6,050 nucleotides of DNA from Bacillota bacterium (GTDB lineage: Bacteria > Bacillota > Clostridia > Peptostreptococcales > Anaerovoracaceae): positions 1 through 6,050 of the forward strand of contig JAGATO010000265.1 of the NCBI GenBank assembly GCA_017621195.1, read 5' to 3'. The translations under genes were made by a program, and so were the position numbers. Each line of letters opens with the position of its first letter. The first letter of the stretch is position 1. The notes beneath the pieces were generated by a model. The model did no database searches. It saw nothing but the letters and a program-made list of their open reading frames with translations, and was not told the origin of the DNA. This document shows positions 1-5,991 of the stretch, piece after piece.

Positions 1-295
1 AACCGGAAGCGACGTAGACCTCGTCCTCTTTCAAATCATCCAGCGCATGGAACATGAGGCCGAAGGGCTTTTCCAGGATGGAAAGGTGGGGCTGGGCCAC
101 ACGGTCGCCGAAGACATCGGCTTCCAGAACCGGAAGGGCGCGCCCGATCACGACCTGCTTGGGATCAAGCGGCTTGAGGGCCGGGCTGAGAAACTGGTGA
201 TACCGCTTTTTGGTGTCCATGATATCGCCGACGAGCGCAGTGAACAGCTCTTTCTTGACTAGCGCAAAGAGCTCTTTATCGTCTTTCCAAAGCAT
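1..295 (-). CDS. RraA-family protein (aldolase/decarboxylase-like), N-terminal part only
   Basis: The first 98 residues are visible, beginning MLWKDDKELFALVKKEL; the C-terminal half lies beyond the left edge. The stretch ALVGDIMDT (residues 21-29) followed by HQFLSPALKPL and VVIGRALPVL is typical of the RraA / HMG-CHA aldolase fold (once called dimethylmenaquinone methyltransferase-like). Members cleave 4-hydroxy-2-oxo acids or decarboxylate oxaloacetate with a divalent metal; others, such as E. coli RraA, bind RNase E. The family's GX20RD active-site motif would fall outside the window, so activity cannot be judged. The start has an ideal AGGAGG (302-307) six bases upstream, and the gene follows the dehydrogenase stop by 15 nt, so it is cotranscribed. 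The context favours a metabolic role on a keto-acid of uronate breakdown, which is inference. Confidence 0.88.
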   Translation of the reverse strand, partial: MLWKDDKELFALVKKELFTALVGDIMDTKKRYHQFLSPALKPLDPKQVVIGRALPVLEADVFGDRVAQPHLSILEKPFGLMFHALDDLKEDEVYVASG

Positions 296-310
296 AAGTA
301 TCCTCCTGAA

Positions 311-1108
311 TCAAGGCTGCTTGCCGATGTACGCGAGAATGCCGCCGTCCACATAAAGAATGTGGCCGTTGACAAAGTCAGAAGCATCCGAGGCGAGGAA
401 AACCGCAGGGCCCTGAAGGTCTTCCACGGTGCCCCAGCGGGCTGCGGGGGTTTTGGCGATGATGAAGCTGTCAAACGGCTGGCGGGAGCCGTCGGGCAGG
501 CGCTGAAGCAGGGGAGCGGTGGCGTCGGTCGCGATGTAGCCCGGCCCAATGCCGTTGCACTGGATGTTGGCATGGCCGTATTCGGCGCAGATGTTGCGGG
601 TGAGCATCTTGAGCCCGCCCTTGGCAGAGGCATAAGCGCTTACGGTTTCACGGCCCAGCTCGCTCATCATCGAGCAGATGTTGATGATTTTGCCGTGGCC
701 CTTTTCGATCATATCGGGGATGACGGCCTTAGAGCAGATGAACGGGCCCACCAGATCCACGTCGATGACGCGGCGATACTGGTCAGCAGGCATTTCGCAC
801 ATCGGAATGCGCTTGATGATGCCGGCGTTGTTGACCAGAATATCGATGACGCCGTGCTCTTCCCGGATTTTCCTGACCATGGCATTGACGCTGTCTTCAT
901 CCGTCACGTCGCAGAGATAGCCATGCGCGGTGACGCCGTGCTCCCTGTAGGCGTTTTCACCCATGACAACGCGATCCTCCGCGCAGTCGCAGAAGACAAT
1001 GGCTGCGCCTGCCGCTGCATAGGCCAGGCCGATGGCAAAGCCGATGCCGGAGGAACCGCCGGTGATCAGCGCAATTTTTCCTTCCAGAGAGAATGCTTTC
1101 ATATCCAT
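311..1108 (-). CDS. SDR oxidoreductase, gluconate 5-dehydrogenase subfamily, probably acting as KduD (2-keto-3-deoxygluconate 5-dehydrogenase)
   Basis: This is a 265-residue classical short-chain dehydrogenase. TGGSSGIG (16-23) is the Rossmann nucleotide loop, NNAG sits at 93-96, and the catalytic residues are Ser146, Tyr159 and Lys163. The C-terminal half closely matches my recollection of gluconate 5-dehydrogenases from streptococci and Bacteroides (ICSMMSELGRETVSAYA, QCNGIGPGYIAT, YVDGGILAYIGKQP). The position where many SDRs carry a catalytic-tetrad Asn is Asp118 (VIDVDL), as I recall for this subfamily, so it is not damage. Arg100 lies at the spacing from Tyr reported for a substrate arginine in the S. 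suis enzyme. Directly behind kduI (18-nt gap), its likely reaction is NAD(P)H-linked interconversion of 2,5-diketo-3-deoxygluconate and 2-keto-3-deoxygluconate; 5-ketogluconate reduction is the alternative. The Met at 1108 is chosen for AAAGGAA eight bases upstream; Met3 would be too far from it. Confidence 0.93.
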   Translation of the reverse strand: MDMKAFSLEGKIALITGGSSGIGFAIGLAYAAAGAAIVFCDCAEDRVVMGENAYREHGVTAHGYLCDVTDEDSVNAMVRKIREEHGVIDILVNNAGIIKRIPMCEMPADQYRRVIDVDLVGPFICSKAVIPDMIEKGHGKIINICSMMSELGRETVSAYASAKGGLKMLTRNICAEYGHANIQCNGIGPGYIATDATAPLLQRLPDGSRQPFDSFIIAKTPAARWGTVEDLQGPAVFLASDASDFVNGHILYVDGGILAYIGKQP

Positions 1109-1126
1109 GAGATGAGTTCCTTTCCG

Positions 1127-1963
1127 TTAACGCAGAGAAGTGGTCGGGATGACGTCCATGTCGGAGAAGGTCTTGTTTTCGCCGCACATGCCCCAAATGA
1201 ACGAATAATTGGAGGTGCCGGCGCCCGCATGAATGCTCCAGGACGGAGAGATGACGGCCTGCTCGTTGTTGACGACGATATGACGGGTCTCCTGCCCCTC
1301 GCCCATCATGTGGAAGACCACCTGATCCTGGGGAATGTTGAAGTAGAAGTAAACCTCCATGCGGCGTTCATGGGTATGGGCGGGCATGGTGTTCCAGGTG
1401 CTGCCCGGCTCAAGCGCCGTAATGCCCATGGAAAGCTGGCAGCTCTGCATGACATCGGGGTGGAAGTACTGATTGATGACGCGGACGTTGCTGAATTCCT
1501 GGCTGCCCAGCGGCTTCTTGGCGGCCTTGGCAATATCGACCTTCACATTGGGGCAGGTGCAGTGCGCAGGGCAGGAGTTGATGTAGTACTTGGGCGGATT
1601 CTTGGGATCGTCGCCGTACATGCAGATCTCCTTGGCGCCGCGGCCGACATACAGGCCGTCGAACGGAAGCAGCGTGTATTCGGTGCCGTCCACGACAATG
1701 CGTCCGGAACCACCGATGTTGATGACGCCCATTTCGCGGTTTTCCAGGAAGGTTTCACAGGCGAGCTCCTTGCAGCCGGTGAGCTCAACGCACCTGGTAA
1801 CCGGCATGACGCCGCCGGTCATGATCCGATCAAAATGCGAGTAGATGAAGTTGGCTTCATCGGGGATGAAAATGTTCTCAATCAGAAAATGCTCGCGCAG
1901 CTTTTGGGTGTCATAGTGCTTGACGTCATCGGGATGGGACGGATAGCGGGTTTTTACAATCAT
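1127..1963 (-). CDS. kduI: 5-dehydro-4-deoxy-D-glucuronate isomerase (5-keto 4-deoxyuronate isomerase)
   Basis: The protein has 278 residues, the same length as E. coli KduI. It is a cytoplasmic bicupin enzyme that isomerises 5-keto-4-deoxyuronate, which forms when unsaturated uronates released by polysaccharide lyases rearrange, to 2,5-diketo-3-deoxygluconate. The C-terminal cupin carries the full zinc site at the E. coli numbering: His196 and His198 in PAHTHERRMEVYFYF, Glu203 in the same motif, and His245 in SPSWSIHAG. Other family blocks include CQLSMG (175-180), NEQAVISPSWSIH and FIWGMCGEN. A Cys-rich stretch, CPAHCTC (131-137), stands where I recall the E. coli protein having fewer cysteines. 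GGAGG (1970-1974) precedes the start by six bases. The stop lies 18 nt before the dehydrogenase that takes the next step, so the two are one transcription unit. Confidence 0.97.
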   Translation of the reverse strand: MIVKTRYPSHPDDVKHYDTQKLREHFLIENIFIPDEANFIYSHFDRIMTGGVMPVTRCVELTGCKELACETFLENREMGVINIGGSGRIVVDGTEYTLLPFDGLYVGRGAKEICMYGDDPKNPPKYYINSCPAHCTCPNVKVDIAKAAKKPLGSQEFSNVRVINQYFHPDVMQSCQLSMGITALEPGSTWNTMPAHTHERRMEVYFYFNIPQDQVVFHMMGEGQETRHIVVNNEQAVISPSWSIHAGAGTSNYSFIWGMCGENKTFSDMDVIPTTSLR

Positions 1964-2114
1964 GGCGAACCTCCATATAGCAAAAATGATTCATGGTTAT
2001 CCTGTTGGGCGTGCATGCCTCCATGGATCCAATGGCAATCGGGATGGAGAGCGTGTGCTGTTTCAGCGCAGCTGGTCTTTGCGCCCCATCTCTTCCATCA
2101 TGCCGGCTTCGCTG
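1964..2114 (-). other. 151-nt spacer between the SIS gene and kduI, no terminator seen
   Basis: Read on the minus strand, this gap shows no GC hairpin followed by a T-run and no convincing -35/-10 pair, so read-through from the SIS gene into kduI is the simplest view. It holds a GCGCA/TGCGC inverted repeat without a T-tract and an imperfect palindrome, CCATGGATCCAATGG (2021-2035). The kduI ribosome binding site lies at its left end. Confidence 0.5.
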
Positions 2115-2765
2115 TCAGCTCGTAAAGAGCTCAAGCTCAACCGCGCCGCAGAGCAGATGATAGAGCTTGATGTGGTCTTCCTGTACCTTAAACGTTTCCT
2201 TCTCCGGGGAACGCAGGGTGATGGTGGAAATGCCGCTGAGCAGGCTGTCTGCGCAGCCCGTCATGGAAATCGTCTTCATGCCGAAAGCGTTGGCGACGGA
2301 GGCGGCATAGTAAACGTTTTTGGAATTGCCGGAGGTAGAGAGGCCGATGAGGAGGTCGCCCTCCTTTTTGTAGCCGTAGACCTGCTGGGCAAAGGCCATT
2401 TGAGGATCGACATCATTGCAGAAAGCGGTCAGCAGAGCGGTCTGGCTGACCAGAGAAAGGGTGGGCAGGGCGCCCTGAAGGTGATCGCTGATCCGGCTTC
2501 CCGCGTCCTCACCGCAGCGGGCAATGAGCATTTGCCTGTCGGAAGTCGGGATTTTCCGGGCCAAAAGGAAGCCCTTCATCATTTCGCCGACGATGTGCTC
2601 GCTGTCAGAGGCACTGCCGCCGTTGCCGCAAATCAACACCTTGTTTCCCTGACGATAGGTTTCAATGAGGAGCCCAATGGCCTGGATGACGGCCTCTCTC
2701 TGCGAAATCAGATGCGGATTGTCCTCAAAAAAACGCTGGATACAGGCGGCGGCATTTGCATTCAT
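2115..2765 (-). CDS. SIS-domain phosphosugar isomerase, phosphoheptose isomerase (GmhA)-like
   Basis: This is a 216-residue cytoplasmic protein with a single sugar-isomerase (SIS) domain. GNGGS (47-51) and STSGNS (143-148) are the sugar-phosphate binding loops. Aligned by eye to E. coli GmhA, the metal/catalytic set is complete: His57, Glu61, Gln195 and His203 stand for His61, Glu65, Gln172 and His180. It therefore looks like an active aldose-ketose isomerase rather than a SIS regulator; there is no HTH domain. It is about 27 residues longer between Glu61 and Gln195 than E. coli GmhA, with extra sequence around 67-105. The start is taken at 2765 because AAGGAG (2775-2780) lies nine bases upstream and MNANAAACIQRFF begins the usual N-terminal helix. 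An in-frame extension to 2897 has no family-like sequence. The true substrate is unknown; heptose-phosphate or a uronate-derived phosphosugar are possibilities. It is the first gene of the leftward cluster. Confidence 0.9.
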   Translation of the reverse strand: MNANAAACIQRFFEDNPHLISQREAVIQAIGLLIETYRQGNKVLICGNGGSASDSEHIVGEMMKGFLLARKIPTSDRQMLIARCGEDAGSRISDHLQGALPTLSLVSQTALLTAFCNDVDPQMAFAQQVYGYKKEGDLLIGLSTSGNSKNVYYAASVANAFGMKTISMTGCADSLLSGISTITLRSPEKETFKVQEDHIKLYHLLCGAVELELFTS

Positions 2766-2787
2766 GACCCCAATCTCCTTTGGAAAC

Positions 2788-2823
2788 GGCCCTTTTCGCA
2801 CGAATCCGCGCACGGAAAAGGCC
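2788..2823 (-). promoter_or_regulatory. stem-loop in the 5' leader of the SIS gene
   Basis: On the minus strand GGCCTTTTC pairs with GAAAA(G)GGCC across a 17-nt loop: nine base pairs with a single bulge. It ends only 7 nt upstream of the AAGGAG ribosome binding site. The hexamer CGTGCG occurs twice around the loop. There is no T-run after it, so it is not a terminator. A role in translation or mRNA stability, or a protein site, is inference. Confidence 0.4.
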
Positions 2824-3009
2824 GGTAAACATCCGATGCTGTTTTCGAAAATCGACTGACGGGAAAGACGCAGGCATGGCCTTTCTCGTTTGCGCAAGCC
2901 GTGATGCCGCGTGATGGGTTTGATATTATTCTACATCAGTTTCCGGCACAGAAAAAGATTAGATTCAGCATGAAATACTTGAAATAATGCAGGTTTCTGT
3001 GCAGCCGGC

Positions 3010-3037
3010 TTGACGGACGAACCGGTTATTTTATAAT
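3010..3037 (+). promoter_or_regulatory. sigma-A promoter P1 for the two-component operon
   Basis: The -35 box TTGACG (3010-3015) and a perfect -10 box TATAAT (3032-3037) are separated by 16 bp. Transcription should start near 3044, giving a leader of about 250 nt before the histidine kinase. The 8-bp palindromes AGCCGGCT (3003-3010) and AACCGGTT (3020-3027) lie on and just after the -35 and could be operator half-sites. Confidence 0.65.
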
Positions 3038-3106
3038 TGAAATCAGTATAAACGGGATGAATCCGGCGAAATTTGGGGACAAAAACCGGGCGTTCAGGAT
3101 TCCGGG

Positions 3107-3134
3107 TTGACGGATCATGAAAACGCTTTATAAT
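3107..3134 (+). promoter_or_regulatory. sigma-A promoter P2 for the two-component operon
   Basis: TTGACG (3107-3112) and TATAAT (3129-3134) are again 16 bp apart, with start expected near 3141 and a leader of about 150 nt. The 8-mer TTGACGGA, the 8-mer TTTATAAT and a preceding CCGG are shared with P1, 97 bp upstream. Confidence 0.7.
3118..3131. promoter_or_regulatory. cre-like operator (CcpA type) overlapping P2
   Basis: TGAAAACGCTTTAT matches the Bacillota cre consensus TGWAARCGYTWNCW at 13 of 14 positions; the only mismatch is A for C at position 13. It covers the spacer and the first half of the P2 -10 box, a position where bound CcpA would block RNA polymerase. Another LacI-family repressor with a central CG operator is the alternative. 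Confidence 0.6.
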
Positions 3135-3293
3135 GGAATATACAGAGCTTCCTCATATACCTTGTAGGAATTGAATAGAAAAACTTATGTTTCATAAAGC
3201 AATGGGAGGGAATGGAGCATCTGGAAAGCATTCGGCCGATACAAAACGACGCATACTGCGCGGCAGAACATGAAGCGCTGGAAAGGGGAAAAA

Positions 3294-5129
3294 ATGAATC
3301 GTGCAAAGAAAAGACAACCAGTTCCTACATTGCGCAGACAGCTGTTCTTAAGCAGCATTGCCATTGCGCTCATCTGCGGTCTGTGTTCGATATATATCAT
3401 CGATTTTTCTGAGCAGCAGATCAAAGCGGCCTATTCCAGCAGAACGGTGGAGCTGCTGGCGAGCGATGGCCAGGCGCTGAACAGGAAAATGAAGGATATG
3501 CAGGCCCATGTTCTGACGCTGCTGTCCAATTCCGAGTACAGCAAAATCAAGACACAGCTCAACAATCAGTCCAAGGGCAATAACGCGGCGGAACGGATTT
3601 CCTTCTTTTCTGAGTTTTTCAGCGATTGGACAAAACGGGATCCCTATATCAAACAGGTTTTCGCAGTGACGCCGGAGGGAATGTATTTTTCGCTGACGAA
3701 CGAAACGCTGAGAAAGAAAAACGATTTCCGGGAAAACGTTGAGACGCTTCTCAATCAGATCCAGCAGCCATCCATGATTTACTGGGGCAGGAGCATGGAG
3801 AATGTATTCTATCAGCAGAGCGGCCGCGTGATCCCCGTGGTGGTCACAGACAGAAGCCTGTCCGTAGGAAAAGAGATTTATATCGTGATTCTGCTGGATG
3901 AAAAGTATATCTTTGAGGATCTCTCTCTCGGGAAAATCATGGGAGACAAGCTGATTGTCGACGGAAACGGAGAGATGGTTTCCTATGTCGAGGATCCCTT
4001 TATACAGAGGATTCTGCAGAACCCGGAAATCCGGGAAATGGTCGTTGCCAGGCCGAAGGAATTGCAGAAAATCAAGGTGGAGCACACCAGGCTGTACACG
4101 ATCTGCTGCGATGTCGGCGGCAACATGAACTGGAAGCTCCTCGTATTTGCAACGGAGCAGGATCTGTTCGGCTCCCTCGCAAGCGCAAAAATCATCCTTC
4201 TGATCGTCACCGGAGCGATGCTTCTGGTCAGCTTTTTCTGCTCCATCGGCATTTCCCATGGCCTGACCAAGCCGCTGTATGAGCTGCGGGATGCCATGAA
4301 AATGGCGGTGAAGACGAATTTCACTTCCCACTTCCTGTACCACAAAAACGATGTCATCGGCGATCTTTCGGAAAGCTACAACGCCATGCTCGACGAGATC
4401 AATCAGCTGATTTCTCAGCTGGAGGAGGAAAAAAACAAGGCGCGCATTCATCAGCTGCTCAAGCGGCGGGCTGAATTGAAGGCGCTTCAGGCGCAGATCA
4501 ATCCGCACTTCCTTTACAACACGCTGGATACGATCAATTGGATGGCCGTCGAAGCGGGGGCGGATGATATCAGCGAGATGGTGGTATCGCTTGCGGAGCT
4601 GTTCCGCCTGGGCCTGAAGCGCGGCAATGAGCTGTCGGAGCTGAACGACGAAATCGAGCATGTGCGCCATTATCTGACCATCCAAAAGATGCGCTATGCG
4701 GATAAGTTTGAGTATGCGATAGATGACGTCGGTGAAACAGGGGAGAAGTATTTCTGCATTCGGCTTCTCCTGCAGCCGCTGGTGGAAAATTCGATTTACC
4801 ACAGCATCAAGCAATCCAGGAAAAAATGCCGCATCCAGGTGCATGTGATCGAACGGGAAAAAGACCTGGTGCTTCAGGTGGTTGACGACGGCGCGGGATT
4901 TGAGCCAGGGAAGATGGATGAAATCAACGAGAAACTGAAGCGCCATGTCGTGGTGGACAAGAGCGGATACGGCATTTTCAATGTGAATGAGCGCATCAAT
5001 CTCTACTTTGGCCCTGAATATGGCCTGCAGTATCGCGCAGAAGGCGACCGGACAGTGGCGGAGATTACGCTGCCCAAAGTAAGCGAAACGGAGGCGGGAG
5101 TGTATGACGAGTATTCTCATCGTGGATGA
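3294..5129 (+). CDS. sensor histidine kinase, YesM/LytS type (His_kinase PF06580 class)
   Basis: This 611-residue membrane kinase has a short basic N-terminus, TM1 at about 17-37, an extracytoplasmic sensor region of about 260 residues (probably Cache-like), TM2 at about 299-321, and a HAMP linker at about 322-375 (LTKPLYELRDAM, NDVIGDLSESYNAM). A coiled segment (372-400) leads into ALQAQINPHFLYNTL with the phospho-acceptor His405. The ATPase part has the N box LLLQPLVENSIYHS (Asn499), DDGAGF (531-536) and a glycine-rich lid GYGIFNVNERINLYFG (558-573), so it looks functional. Such kinases usually sense extracellular oligosaccharides or a binding-protein complex. Start 3294 is preferred over the in-frame ATG at 3270 because AAAGGGG (3282-3288) sits five bases upstream; the earlier Met has no site. 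The 3' end overlaps the response regulator by 26 nt, implying translational coupling. It is transcribed from P1/P2. Confidence 0.95.
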   Translation: MNRAKKRQPVPTLRRQLFLSSIAIALICGLCSIYIIDFSEQQIKAAYSSRTVELLASDGQALNRKMKDMQAHVLTLLSNSEYSKIKTQLNNQSKGNNAAERISFFSEFFSDWTKRDPYIKQVFAVTPEGMYFSLTNETLRKKNDFRENVETLLNQIQQPSMIYWGRSMENVFYQQSGRVIPVVVTDRSLSVGKEIYIVILLDEKYIFEDLSLGKIMGDKLIVDGNGEMVSYVEDPFIQRILQNPEIREMVVARPKELQKIKVEHTRLYTICCDVGGNMNWKLLVFATEQDLFGSLASAKIILLIVTGAMLLVSFFCSIGISHGLTKPLYELRDAMKMAVKTNFTSHFLYHKNDVIGDLSESYNAMLDEINQLISQLEEEKNKARIHQLLKRRAELKALQAQINPHFLYNTLDTINWMAVEAGADDISEMVVSLAELFRLGLKRGNELSELNDEIEHVRHYLTIQKMRYADKFEYAIDDVGETGEKYFCIRLLLQPLVENSIYHSIKQSRKKCRIQVHVIEREKDLVLQVVDDGAGFEPGKMDEINEKLKRHVVVDKSGYGIFNVNERINLYFGPEYGLQYRAEGDRTVAEITLPKVSETEAGVYDEYSHRG

Positions 5130-5883
5130 CGAACCGGTCATCCGCAAGGGACTGAGCACGAAGCTGAATCAAAGCGGAGAATTCAAGGTGGTGGGCTGTG
5201 CGGAGGACGGCGTTGAGGCCCTGAAGATGATCGATCAGCTGCAGCCGGATATCGTGATCACGGACATCAACATGCCCAACATGGATGGCCTGGAGATGCT
5301 GGAAAGGATTCATGAGGCAGACGACGAAATCGCCATCATTGTTCTGACAGGATACGATCGCTTTTCCTACGCGCAGCGCGCGCTGCGGGCGGGAGCGGCG
5401 GATTATTTGCTGAAGCCAATCAGCGCCAGCGTGCTGAACGAGACGATTTCAAAGGTGGATGCGAAGATCAGGCAGAGAAAGTCCGAAAAGAAGAGAACGG
5501 ACATGCTGGAAAAGATGCTCTTTCCTCAGCCGGAGGCTGGCAAAGAGGATGTGGAAGCGAGAATGATGGCGATTATCCAGGAAAAGTGGAACGATCCCAA
5601 CCTGAACATGGACATGATTGCCGAAAAGCTGTTTATGAATTCCAATTATCTTCGCCAGGTGTTCAAGGCAAAAAATCAAATCAGCTTTGTCAAGTTCTTG
5701 CGGGAAATGCGTCTTCACCACGCGGCGCGTCTGCTGACCGAAACCAACATGCAGGTTCAGCAGATTTCGGACGCGGTGGGCTACCAGGATTCGGCTTATT
5801 TTTCCATCTGTTTTCGGGACGCCTATGGGGCAAGCCCGAGAGAATATAGAGAAAACAGCAGAAATTTTGAGAGGGATCGATAA
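5104..5883 (+). CDS. response regulator with AraC-type DNA-binding domain, YesN type
   Basis: This 259-residue protein has a receiver domain at 1-120: acidic pocket Asp8/Asp9, phospho-acceptor Asp54 (DIVITDINMP), switch Thr82 and Lys104 (YLLKPIS). A short linker leads to two AraC helix-turn-helix units, about 168-199 (IAEKLFMNSNYLRQVFK) and 217-249 (ISDAVGYQDSAYFSICFRD, then SPREYR). All key residues are present. It is compact compared with B. subtilis YesN because the linker is short. The start lies inside the kinase gene, with GGAGG (5090-5094) nine bases upstream. Phosphorylated by the adjacent kinase, it most likely activates carbohydrate uptake genes; the following signal-peptide gene and possibly the divergent uronate cluster are the obvious targets, though this is inferred from position. 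Confidence 0.95.
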   Translation: MTSILIVDDEPVIRKGLSTKLNQSGEFKVVGCAEDGVEALKMIDQLQPDIVITDINMPNMDGLEMLERIHEADDEIAIIVLTGYDRFSYAQRALRAGAADYLLKPISASVLNETISKVDAKIRQRKSEKKRTDMLEKMLFPQPEAGKEDVEARMMAIIQEKWNDPNLNMDMIAEKLFMNSNYLRQVFKAKNQISFVKFLREMRLHHAARLLTETNMQVQQISDAVGYQDSAYFSICFRDAYGASPREYRENSRNFERDR

Positions 5884-5923
5884 AAATTCGCAGTTTGAAT
5901 GTGTTTTCTCTATGTGATTTGTA

Positions 5924-5966
5924 TCTTTTTCATGATAGGATTTAGAAAAAGAGACAAGAACGTCTC
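5924..5966. promoter_or_regulatory. overlapping inverted repeats upstream of the signal-peptide gene
   Basis: TCTTTTTC (5924-5931) and GAAAAAGA (5945-5952) form a perfect 8-bp inverted repeat with a 13-nt loop. GAGAC (5951-5955) and GTCTC (5962-5966) form a second, sharing two bases with the first, so both stems cannot fully form at once. The nonamer ATGATAGGA occurs in the first loop (5932) and again at the ribosome binding site (5972). On the plus strand the second hairpin is followed by A's, not T's, so it would not end rightward transcription. No convincing sigma-A promoter was found in this spacer. Confidence 0.35.
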
Positions 5967-5991
5967 AAAAAATGATAGGAGGAATTGAAGC

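Larger units (their letters stand above)
2766..3293. other. divergent control region between the uronate cluster and the two-component genes
   Basis: This stretch of about 530 nt without a gene is AT-richer than its surroundings. From left to right it holds the SIS leader with its stem-loop (2788-2823), a perfect palindrome TTTTCGAAAA (2842-2851), an 8-bp palindrome TTGCGCAA (2890-2897), a GTGATG direct repeat (2901 and 2911), a TGAAATA direct repeat (2971 and 2980), six CCGG tetramers between 2943 and 3105, and two strong rightward sigma-A promoters with a cre-like site. For the leftward genes only weak -10-like boxes are visible (for example TCTAAT on the minus strand at 2963-2958) with no good -35. 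Their promoter probably depends on an activator, or I could not locate it. Confidence 0.6.

Noticed and set aside
2063..2101. 12-codon frame (MMEEMGRKDQLR) in the SIS-kduI gap
   Set aside because: It is too short, without a ribosome binding site or any sign of function.
362..2125. 587-codon open frame on the plus strand across kduI and the dehydrogenase
   Set aside because: It is antisense to two clearly recognised genes with family motifs, and it has low-complexity Ala/Asp/Gly composition and no domain. Long opposite-strand frames are common in GC-balanced genes.
1962..2828. 288-codon plus-strand frame opposite the SIS gene
   Set aside because: It is a shadow of the SIS gene, which carries the complete SIS and metal motifs.
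2766..2897. 44-residue N-terminal extension of the SIS protein
   Set aside because: There is no ribosome binding site at 2897, no family similarity, and it would translate through the leader stem-loop and the good AAGGAG site.
3202..3273. 23-codon possible leader peptide whose stop overlaps the ATG at 3270
   Set aside because: No ribosome binding site precedes it, and the kinase is better started at 3294, so the apparent stop-start overlap has no support.
3212..3412. 66-codon frame starting just after GGGAGGG and overlapping the kinase start
   Set aside because: The purine run is only 1-2 nt from the ATG, too close for initiation, and most of the frame lies inside the kinase gene in another phase.
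3348..5159. 603-codon open frame on the minus strand opposite the histidine kinase
   Set aside because: The plus-strand kinase has all its motifs; this frame is rich in His/Ile/Leu with no recognisable domain, and has no credible ribosome binding site.
5951..5966. Rho-independent terminator after the response regulator
   Set aside because: The stem is only 5 bp and is followed by A's on the plus strand. It would suit leftward transcription, but no leftward gene is seen on the right.
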